DNA of 26,659 nucleotides from JBLHKE01 sp047619485 (lineage in GTDB: Bacteria > Verrucomicrobiota > Verrucomicrobiia > Verrucomicrobiales > DEV007). Position numbers and translations under genes: made by a program. The stretch lies in NCBI GenBank assembly GCA_047619485.1, contig JBLHKE010000014.1, forward strand, positions 1-26,659, written 5' to 3'. Positions 1 through 5,679 of the stretch are shown here, in pieces. The number at the start of each line of letters is the position of its first letter. Position 1 is the first letter of the stretch. The notes under the pieces were generated by a model. It made no database searches. It was not told the origin of the DNA and was given only the letters and a program-made list of their open reading frames with translations.

Positions 1-479
1 GTGGCCGTCTCGGGGATCGAAAGGCCTACGAAATAGCGGAGTTTGACCACCGTGGCCAATTCGGGATCCTCTGCCTCCAGCCGGATCAGCGCGTCGTTGA
101 CCGCGAGCAGTTCGTCATCTGGGGCGGCCACTCCGATGTGCGAATCATTCCACTGCGTGTGCTCGGCTCCCCCTCCTCGTTTAAGCGCCTTCTTGCGTCG
201 CGCGCTCTCGATCAGAATGCGCCGCATCGCTTCGGCTGCAGCGGAAAAGAAATGCCCTGGGCCATTCCAAGACCTCTCCTCCCCGTTGGAGTCGAGCAGG
301 CGGATGTAGGCCTCGTGCACCAAGGCGGTAGCCTGAAGCGTGTGGTCTGGGCGCTCGTGAGACATCATGTTCGCCGCAATGTGCCTGAGTTCGTCGTACG
401 CACGCGCAACCAAGCCTTCGGAAAAACCTTCGGTTTCTCCGCGCTCAGTCAGCTCGAAAATCCGAGATAGTTCCCCCAT
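1..479 (-). CDS. ECF-family RNA polymerase sigma factor (C-terminus cut by window edge)
   Basis: My translation of the minus strand from ATG at 479 gives an open frame running off the left edge. It begins MGELSRIFELTERGETEGFS and contains the sigma region 2 pattern LVHEAYIRL (about residues 57-65), then FFSAAAEAMRRILIESARRKK and, near the edge, region 4 text LATVVKLRYFVGLSIPETA. These blocks are characteristic of the TIGR02999 ECF-like sigma factors common in Planctomycetota, Verrucomicrobiota and Acidobacteriota. The protein would direct RNA polymerase to a dedicated promoter set. About 159 residues are visible, so only the last part of the region 4 helix-turn-helix is missing. The gene diverges from the membrane-protein gene starting at 549, with a 69-bp shared upstream region. 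No cognate anti-sigma factor or kinase is visible; it could lie off the left edge. Family assignment is firm; target genes are unknown. Confidence 0.9.
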   Translation of the reverse strand, partial: MGELSRIFELTERGETEGFSEGLVARAYDELRHIAANMMSHERPDHTLQATALVHEAYIRLLDSNGEERSWNGPGHFFSAAAEAMRRILIESARRKKALKRGGGAEHTQWNDSHIGVAAPDDELLAVNDALIRLEAEDPELATVVKLRYFVGLSIPETA

Positions 480-548
480 CAACCACACTTTGCACGATCA
501 GCACCTTGTAGCACAACTTAAAAAACCTTATCCGGGAGAACCGTCGAG

Positions 549-1149
549 ATGGCAATAAGTGAGGAACCTGCTGAAGATGATATTGTCTCGAACCCTCCGC
601 CGGGCGGAGCACCCGCGGCCGGCGCGCCAGTAAAAACGGCTGCTGAGGCAACCTCCGATCAATCAACCAGTTTTTCTGGTGGAGACTCCTTCCGAGAAGG
701 ACAAGAAGCTCCTGTTCGATGGCTTCAAACACCTGACTACGATCAATGCGGCATTGGTGGTTTTGCTCCCGACGATCTTTGAAAAGGCCGGAAAGAAATC
801 TGCGATTTTTACCAACAGTGCGTTCTGGATGCTGTTGGCGTTCGTCGTTTCGACTGTAGCCAGCATGTTGGCCATGTTCATCCTCGCTTACTCCGTCACC
901 AACGACGGCGATGTCGGCAGGAAGCTAGAGGAGCAGTTCTGGACGACCTGGATCAGGAAAGTCCCTCGCTCGGCCAAGGCCGCGCTGTCTGAGATCGACG
1001 ATCCCGAAATGCATTTCCATACCAGAATTCATCTCGTCGGCTTGCCGATCTACGGATCAAGCAACAACACCCCCCTTTCTCCCCATCTCCGATCCCTTCA
1101 ACGGAGCCCTCAAGCGCCTCACGCAAAAAGCAAATTCCTAGGAGCCTGA
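549..1149 (+). pseudogene. Small two-helix membrane protein, apparently frameshifted
   Basis: An ATG at 549 lies 10 bases after GGGAGA and opens a 77-codon frame with an acidic, Pro/Ala-rich N-terminus. The convincing coding signal then moves one frame over at the T run at 671-675: from GTG 679 the reading is VETPSEKDKKLLFDGFKHL, followed by two hydrophobic segments (LTTINAALVVLLPTIF and FWMLLAFVVSTVASMLAMFI) and a charged tail. Removing one T from the five-T run joins the frames into a protein of about 199 residues. The last residues (TPLSPHLRSLQ onward) are read from a dispersed repeat and the stop codon lies inside a fold-back element, so the native 3' end may also be lost. I recognise no family. 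It could be a real frameshift, a sequencing error, or two overlapping genes. It diverges from the ECF sigma gene, which suggests but does not prove a shared regulatory region. Confidence 0.5.
1072..1134. repeat. Dispersed C/T-rich repeat, copy A
   Basis: Bases 1072-1102 match 10024-10054 at 29 of 31 positions, and both copies then reach the string AAAAAGCAAA (1125-1134 and 10065-10074). Copy A is followed by TTCCTAG, a fold-back element and CTAGCAAT; copy B is followed by CTTTAGCAATTAAG. In copy A the repeat is read as the last codons of the frameshifted membrane-protein gene. Its function is unknown. Confidence 0.6.
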
Positions 1150-1292
1150 TCCGGCAACAATCGTTTTAGAATTCGCCCAAATCCACCCTCCGCTTTGGCG
1201 AATATTCCAATATACTCCTGCATCGGACGGCGGATTATGACTGAAGTCTAAAACGTTTTGCTCGAAATCATCTAAGTCCGACAGGCTCCTAG
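1138..1292. repeat. Fold-back (MITE-like) element flanked by CTAG
   Basis: The ends form a perfect 11-bp inverted repeat, CTAGGAGCCTG at 1138-1148 and CAGGCTCCTAG at 1282-1292. Further nested inverted matches lie inside: CGTTTTAGA at 1162-1170 with TCTAAAACG at 1248-1256, and ATTCGCCCAAA at 1171-1181 with TTTGGCGAAT at 1194-1203. If the two CTAG tetramers are a target duplication, the element proper is 1142-1288 (147 bp). Removing it rejoins TTCCTAG with CAAT, giving the motif TTCCTAGCAAT that occurs uninterrupted at 3998-4008. No ORF is present. Because CTAG is itself palindromic, it could instead be the outer part of the inverted repeat. Confidence 0.6.
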
Positions 1293-1303
1293 CAATGCAA
1301 TAA

Positions 1304-2206
1304 TTAATCAGGGGCACGTTCGACAGTATAGACCTCGACTGGCTCGGTCCGACCCTTGACCTGATGGGAGCCGCAGGGGTCGCAGAGGGTCTGGCCGATC
1401 TCCCATCCCGTGAGAAATTCACCGCTGACGAGGACGGGCTTATCGAACTCGCGGGTGAGGGATTCAAGGCGGAAGGCGAGATTGACGGCGTCTCCCAAGA
1501 GGGTGAATTCACCTGCGCTGATGGCGCCATAGGCGACGGGGCCGAGATGGATGGCGGCGCCGGTTTTGAAGGTCAGGTCGGCGCGGGCGAGTGCTTCGCG
1601 GTGGTTGCGCTGAACCTCGTCGGCCACCCGTTGCATGGCCCAGGCCGCCTGAAGTGCGGCGAGGCGGGCCGGAGTGGAGGTGTTGAGCCAATAGGCGAGC
1701 ACGCAGTCGCCGATGAACTTGTCGAGAGTCGCGCCATGTTCATCAAGCACCAAGCTGATGGCAGCATACCATGAGCCCATGATGGGGGCGAGTTCGTCCG
1801 GGGAGAGTTGCTCTGAGAGCGAGGTGAAGCCCTGGATGTCGCTGACCAGGATGAGGGCGTCTTTTGACTGCACCCCGATGAGGGTCTGAACCGATTCGGT
1901 GTGGCTCGAATCATTTGCGGAAAGAAGACTTCCTTCGAAGCGGAGTTGATGATTGCCGATCATGACGATATCGCCGTTTTTCAATAGCTGTGCGGTGGTG
2001 ACGCGCCTGCCGTTGAGGTAGCTGCCGTTGCTGCTTCCCAAGTCGAAGAACCAGAAGCCATCATCCTGCCGCCGGATCACGGCATGTCGCCGGGAGACCC
2101 GTGGATCGGCGACCGGCACGACGGAATCCGTACTGCGGCCGATGGAGCTGAGCTCCCCGAGGTCGTAGAATTCGCCTCTAGCGTCGTGGATGAATTTTCC
2201 TTCCAT
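1304..2206 (-). CDS. FHA domain-class III adenylate/guanylate cyclase fusion
   Basis: This 300-residue protein combines an N-terminal FHA phosphothreonine-binding domain with a C-terminal class III nucleotide cyclase domain. In the FHA part (about 1-92) the diagnostic residues are present: G23-R24, S38-R39-R40-H41, and N60-G61 in LGSSNGSYLNG. The cyclase domain (about 115-296) has both metal aspartates, D123 in VSDIQGFT and D167 in KFIGD, base-reading candidates K163 and D239, and transition-state residues N242 and R246 in LLGDAVNLAFRLES, so it should be catalytically competent. There is no signal peptide or membrane helix, so it should be cytoplasmic. The expected job is to make cAMP (K/D pair favours ATP) under control of Ser/Thr phosphorylation of itself or a partner. 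ATG at 2206 has no clear Shine-Dalgarno sequence. No kinase gene is adjacent. Family assignment is very secure; the partner is unknown. Confidence 0.93.
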   Translation of the reverse strand: MEGKFIHDARGEFYDLGELSSIGRSTDSVVPVADPRVSRRHAVIRRQDDGFWFFDLGSSNGSYLNGRRVTTAQLLKNGDIVMIGNHQLRFEGSLLSANDSSHTESVQTLIGVQSKDALILVSDIQGFTSLSEQLSPDELAPIMGSWYAAISLVLDEHGATLDKFIGDCVLAYWLNTSTPARLAALQAAWAMQRVADEVQRNHREALARADLTFKTGAAIHLGPVAYGAISAGEFTLLGDAVNLAFRLESLTREFDKPVLVSGEFLTGWEIGQTLCDPCGSHQVKGRTEPVEVYTVERAPD

Positions 2207-2409
2207 TGATAAAGAAATAGCGAACTTGAGGTGGGGAAATCAACCACAAAACGATTCTTGGTTCAGTTACCACGATGACTATCGGGGTCGGCCTGCTCGG
2301 GAAGGGGCGAGGAGGGGGATCATCAGACTTACGAACTCGACAGCTCCCCTCGTCTTTCTCTAATGAAGGAATGGTGAGTTCCGCCTGTTATGTTTCCCAT
2401 CGTCTATCC

Positions 2410-2716
2410 CGTAGTGTCCGGAAACTCGAATTCTCCAGTTTTCAGGCGGCATCCCGGTAGTAGTAGCGGAGCAATCCCCCAAGCCGCTCGCGGCATTGCA
2501 CCATCCGCTCCCCTCGGGATTCGAACTCCGGCTCAATGATTTTATTCTCCAGCCCCTGGTGGTTCCGCTCTGCGTGGTAGTGCTCGCAGAACTGAGCGGT
2601 CGCGCCATTCCTGCATTATTCTGGGTTCAAAGGCGAAAGAAATCGGGGATTCAGGCCTATCTCTAACGCGCTGATTATCAGACGATCCCAGTGCAATTGA
2701 ATTTCCGGACACTACG
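2410..2716. mobile_element. Internally deleted copy of the rve-transposase IS
   Basis: The left end TAGTGTCCGGAAACTCGAAT starts at 2412 and the right end ATTTCCGGACACTA finishes at 2714, both flanked by CG. Bases 2412 to about 2595 resemble the left part of the complete element at 11497-12875. Bases from about 2596 to 2695 match neither of the other copies, and then the right terminus resumes. About 1.0 kb of the complete element, including most of the transposase gene, is absent, so this copy could move only if a relative supplied transposase. Confidence 0.75.
2442..2599 (-). pseudogene. C-terminal remnant of IS transposase
   Basis: Read on the minus strand to a TGA at 2442-2444, this gives FCEHYHAERNHQGL followed by a tail ending LLRYYYRDAA. 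It aligns with the last ~50 residues of the complete transposase encoded at 11528-12595 (FCEHYHRERNHQGL ... LLRDYYRDAA). The remaining 300 or so codons are absent and there is no start codon. The 5' limit is approximate, because similarity fades near 2595-2600. Confidence 0.8.
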
Positions 2717-2978
2717 CGGTTGATTCAGTCCGCCGTGGTAAGGATGATGAACTGGAGAGCTTGGGACATACGGTGAGCCTACCAGATTTGCCGCGACCAG
2801 AAAAGGCGGGTTTCCAAGGGCTCTTGAAGCATCGGCTGATTAATTGCACCCTACGGAAAGGTGGCCTGAGCGTCGCCCGAGTTTTGAGACACTACGGGGG
2901 CGTCGTCTGGCCTGCGGGTCAGTCGGCCCTATCCCGGAAGCAATTAGCACGCCTTTGTCTTGCCCCCAGACGATCTCA
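2717..2978. other. Intergenic stretch, no gene recognised
   Basis: The open frames here have no recognisable protein features. The only thing noted is the 13-mer GACACTACGGGGG at 2888-2900, which is identical to the IS right-end boundary at 5590-5602. This may be a decayed solo terminus or chance. Confidence 0.4.
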
Positions 2979-3001
2979 GCTCAGCCCAAGAAGGGCTGAG
3001 C
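2979..3001. terminator. Hairpin downstream of the VOC gene
   Basis: GCTCAGCCC (2979-2987) pairs perfectly with GGGCTGAGC (2993-3001) around a 5-base loop, 9 bases beyond the stop of the minus-strand gene at 3010. As a minus-strand terminator it lacks an adjacent U tract. A run of seven T lies on the plus strand near 3012-3018, but it is separated from the stem. A 3'-end stabilising hairpin is as likely as an intrinsic terminator. Confidence 0.5.
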
Positions 3002-3009
3002 GGTGGGGG

Positions 3010-3543
3010 CTATTTTTTTGAGGGCCCGATGAGTTCGATGAAGTTGCCATCAGGATCGTGGACCACGGTGATCTTGGTTTTTCCTCCGAGGGCGGCGGGG
3101 GTTTTGCCGAGCAGCTTGACCTTTGCGATCTTAAGACGGGCGATCGCGGCGTCCATGTCGGTGACAAAGAAGGTGAGGTAGGAGACGCCGATGGTGGAGT
3201 GGATGAATTCCTGGTCCTGCTCTTTTCCTGGGGCCTTTGGGAAGGACATCAACTTGAGCGAAGTGCGGGCGTCGCCCTCGCCAAGGACGAAGACGCGGAT
3301 CGTGGCAGGGAGGTTGTTTGCCAGACCGAAGGCGGTGGTCTTTTCGGCAGGCACTTGGAAGCCTTTGACCTCCTTGCAGCCGAGGACCTCGGTGTAGAAC
3401 TGAACGGACTTATCGATGTCTTTCACGACGATCCCAATATCTACTACTGTTTTGGAAAAAACCTTGGTTTCCTCTTCGGCGTGGACGGGTGCAAGAGTGA
3501 GGACGAAGATAGCGGAGAGTGCCGCGGCGGTTGGTAGTGTCAT
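3010..3543 (-). CDS. Secreted VOC-fold (glyoxalase/bleomycin resistance-like) protein
   Basis: The 177-residue product starts with a hydrophobic signal peptide (residues 1-22, ending PVHA) and then one vicinal-oxygen-chelate module pair: VVDIGIVVKDIDKSVQFYTEVLGC at the start, SYLTFFVTDMDAAIARL in the middle and HDPDGNFIELIGP at the C-terminus. Lactoylglutathione lyase-like members bind a divalent metal through His/Glu residues. Here the C-terminal glutamate (E170) is kept, but the usual first-strand histidine is D35 and the mid-domain histidine is missing (SYLTF). Metal binding and glyoxalase activity are therefore doubtful; a binding or non-canonical enzymatic role in the periplasm is possible. 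It is a single gene bounded by IS remnants on both sides, with ATG at 3543 and no strong Shine-Dalgarno sequence. The family is secure; the substrate is unknown. Confidence 0.88.
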   Translation of the reverse strand: MTLPTAAALSAIFVLTLAPVHAEEETKVFSKTVVDIGIVVKDIDKSVQFYTEVLGCKEVKGFQVPAEKTTAFGLANNLPATIRVFVLGEGDARTSLKLMSFPKAPGKEQDQEFIHSTIGVSYLTFFVTDMDAAIARLKIAKVKLLGKTPAALGGKTKITVVHDPDGNFIELIGPSKK

Positions 3544-3669
3544 GGATATGGTTTAGCTTGGGTATTGGTATGAGCTAGAACGGGTGACGTCAAGGGTGCG
3601 AGTTGCACCCCGTAGTGTCCGGAAACTCGAATCGTCCAATTTTCATGCGGCATCCCGGTAGTAGTAACG

Positions 3670-3736
3670 CGGGTCAAAACAGTGTCCGGGTCAAAACAGT
3701 GTCAGACACTGGATAAATTGGACACTGGATAAATTG
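3670..3736. repeat. Two adjacent direct-repeat pairs in opposite orientation
   Basis: CGGGTCAAAACAGTGTC occurs twice head to tail (3670-3686 and 3687-3703), followed after one base by GACACTGGATAAATTG twice (3705-3720 and 3721-3736). The junction CAGTGTC-A-GACACTG (3697-3711) is a 7-bp inverted repeat. A further CAGTGTCCGGG occurs at about 3755. The arrangement looks like duplicated protein-binding sites or the decayed end of another mobile element; it starts exactly where IS similarity stops. Confidence 0.75.
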
Positions 3737-4024
3737 AGCGAGAAACCGGGAACTCAGTGTCCGGGCAAGATTGTAAACACGGTTTTTTTCGATGAGCGCT
3801 GGGAGTCGAAATAGGCTCGGACAGACCGCTTCCAAATTACAAACGATGGACGAAATTGTAATCGCAGTCCGAAGCTCGGCCATCTACGCTGTCAATCGTG
3901 TGGCTCCTGTCACGGTGTCAGGGCGTCGCCAAAACCATCCGCGCCCCCTCCATCCTCCGCTCCGCCCGTCCCATGAAGCCGACGCCCGAAATCAAAGTTC
4001 CTAGCAATTTAATAGTCATCTGAC

Positions 4025-4825
4025 TTGACCACCCTGCGCAAATCCAAGCGTCGACGGGAGATCCAGGAGTCGTTGTTGAGCGCCAACGTCGGCTGCCTGC
4101 TGATCTTCGTGCTTCTGGTCGGCGTGCCAATCGCTGGTCTTGGCGGGTTCTTCGTTCACATGGGGCGAAGCACCTTGCTGGAACAAGCCCGGCTCAACGA
4201 GAAGGCAGTTTCGGTCAAAGCCATCGTTCTCTCAAGCGAAGTCCGTCAAACGACGACCAGGATCGGAACCGACGCCGGCGACACCGCAACCTCCTACTGG
4301 CCCGAGGTCGAGTTCTCCTTCGAGTATGGGGGGACGTCGCGGACATCAAACAAGATCTGGCCGGTCGGTGAAGGTGGCAGCGAGGCGGACGCGAAAGTGG
4401 CGTTGAGTTCGTACCCGGAAGGCGCAGAGGTTTCGGCCTTTGTCGATCCCAGCGATCCCGATACCGCGTTCCTGGAGAAGCGGTGGAGTCAGGTGCCCTA
4501 CCTATCCGTGATCATCGGTGTGTTCCCCACTGCGTTTATCGCCGGCTTGGGAGTCCTGCTGGCTGGCTGGAAAAGACCGCACCTCGCACTGCTGGTTTCG
4601 ACCCTGACAGCCATGTTGATCCTCGCGATTACAGGGTTGGCATGTGAGCACTATTTGCGTTTCATGCCGGATGACCAACGGTCTTGGTGGACTACCTTGG
4701 CATTTGGGCTGTCGCTTCCGATCGCGCTGATTCCCATGGCCGCTTATCTCAAGGCGAGCCAGCTCCACCGACTGCATCTCGAGGCACTCCAAAAACCACC
4801 ACAAACAGAGGGACAGCCCACCTGA
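4025..4825 (+). CDS. DUF3592 membrane protein
   Basis: A 266-residue protein. After a basic N-terminus (LRKSKRRREIQ) there is a transmembrane segment at about 24-46, and then a DUF3592 domain at about 60-152 with the usual pattern: VKAIVLSSEV, a strand YWPEVEFSFEYGG, TSNKIWP, YPEGAEVSAFVDPSDPDTAFLE. Three more hydrophobic segments lie at about 160-182, 188-208 and 222-242. DUF3592 proteins are membrane-anchored with an extracytoplasmic beta domain; no activity is established. An in-frame TAG at 4013 and no upstream ATG leave TTG 4025 as the best start; the first internal ATG would remove the first helix. It lies inside the interrupted IS copy, downstream of the motif TTCCTAGCAATTTAATA (3998-4014), and has no co-directional partner. 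It is probably an accessory passenger gene. Confidence 0.8.
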   Translation: MTTLRKSKRRREIQESLLSANVGCLLIFVLLVGVPIAGLGGFFVHMGRSTLLEQARLNEKAVSVKAIVLSSEVRQTTTRIGTDAGDTATSYWPEVEFSFEYGGTSRTSNKIWPVGEGGSEADAKVALSSYPEGAEVSAFVDPSDPDTAFLEKRWSQVPYLSVIIGVFPTAFIAGLGVLLAGWKRPHLALLVSTLTAMLILAITGLACEHYLRFMPDDQRSWWTTLAFGLSLPIALIPMAAYLKASQLHRLHLEALQKPPQTEGQPT

Positions 4826-5089
4826 CCTCATTCGGTCAAAATGCTCACATATCCCCCAGTTGTACGGCCGGAGTCACACCGAAAATGGTTAGGATCGGCT
4901 TGCCAACCGAAGACGCAATCCCGTATGGTGCAAAAAATCGGCCGAGCCTGAAACACCTTTATTTCAGCTCCCGACGGCCGACCAGATCTCGATCTCAGCC
5001 TACCTTCACAGCACCGTCTTCCTGCCTTCCCTTGCGCTTTCCCTTGCGCTTTCCGCCCTCCCGAGGGGCGGGTGCTGACCACCAAAATA
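4826..5089. other. Intergenic stretch with a 12-bp tandem duplication
   Basis: No coding signal is convincing here. The one structure seen is TTCCCTTGCGCT repeated twice without a gap at 5027-5050. The stretch belongs to the foreign segment within the IS copy. Confidence 0.5.
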
Positions 5090-5228
5090 GCACAACCCGT
5101 TGAGCGCGAAGGAGCCTCCATGAGTGCTGCTCGCGGTATACCCCTTCAGAACCCGCACTTGTAGGGATTGACGATTGGCAGCCAAAAGCATGATTCGCGG
5201 AAGCGCTCCAGCGCTCAACGGGTTGTGC
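5090..5228. repeat. 139-bp MITE-like element with perfect 18-bp terminal inverted repeats
   Basis: GCACAACCCGTTGAGCGC at 5090-5107 is the exact reverse complement of GCGCTCAACGGGTTGTGC at 5211-5228. The 103 bp between them contains no plausible gene. An imperfect GGAGC-centred inverted match extends the arms inward. No target duplication is visible (AAAATA on the left, CTTCTC on the right). It is most likely a non-autonomous transposon derivative whose transposase source is not in the window. Confidence 0.7.
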
Positions 5229-5274
5229 CTTCTCGCTGGCCGCTACCGGCACCCTCGGAAGGGCAAAAAGCGCG

Positions 5275-5481
5275 ACCCACGATCTCCTTCAACCGACCAT
5301 AGCTGATCAGTTTGGCCTTACCTGCCAGGCGTCTCCTCTGCTCATCCGTGAATTTCGTCCGCCCGTCACCCTGCTGCTCCTTCAGTATCCTGATCTCCTC
5401 CTGCAGGTATTCGATCACGTGCTGCTGCTGGCGGTTCATCCAGCCCGCCAGCGACACCAGGATGAGTTTGAATGCGTCCAT
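5275..5481 (-). pseudogene. N-terminal remnant of IS transposase
   Basis: From ATG 5481 the minus strand reads MDAFKLILVSLAGWMNRQQQ and continues to GRLKEIVG. This is nearly identical to the first 69 residues of the complete transposase (MVAFKLILVSLGGWMNRQQQ ... GRLKEIVG). Similarity stops at about 5275 and the frame continues into foreign sequence to a stop at 5215. The helix-turn-helix remainder and the whole DDE core are missing, so no activity is expected. Confidence 0.85.
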
Positions 5482-5679
5482 CTGTGCATTCTTGCAGCTT
5501 CAAGCAGACGGAACACGCTCCCAAATGCGGTTTTTGGCGTACCCTCAACCGCTTGAACTTCAGCAGGTTCTCTTGTAATGGAGTTTCCGGACACTACGGG
5601 GGTTGTCTGGGAAGCAACCCAATCGCGCTCCGGGGTGTTGAATCTTGCTTCATCACGCTCCAACCGTTACCCTTGTTCG

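Larger units (their letters stand above)
3611..5598. mobile_element. IS copy with its transposase core replaced by passenger DNA
   Basis: The left terminus (TAGTGTCCGGAAACTCGAAT from 3613) and the last transposase codons (RYYYRDAA, stop side at about 3643) match the complete IS up to about 3669. The right side, about 5275 to 5596, matches again and includes the first ~68 transposase codons and the right terminus GTTTCCGGACACTA. Both ends are flanked by CG. Between them, about 1.6 kb is unrelated to the IS and holds duplicated short repeats, a DUF3592 membrane-protein gene and a small inverted-repeat element. It could be a passenger-carrying IS derivative or an IS invaded by later insertions with deletion. 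The ends look intact enough to be mobilised in trans by the copy at 11497. Confidence 0.7.

Noticed and set aside
2888..2900. GACACTACGGGGG as a further IS right end
   Set aside because: Identical over 13 bases to the boundary at 5590-5602, but no other IS sequence adjoins it, so it is too short to call.
3012..3018. T7 run as a plus-strand terminator with the hairpin at 2979-3001
   Set aside because: The run is separated from the stem by about ten bases and no plus-strand gene ends upstream of it.
3994..4020. Integron attC-like site before the DUF3592 gene
   Set aside because: No GTTRRRY core pair or attC-like secondary structure was seen and no integrase gene is present.
5578..5679. ATG 5578 as start of the large secreted protein
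   Set aside because: The 34 extra codons translate the IS terminus and its flank and would bury the signal peptide; ATG 5680 gives a normal export signal.
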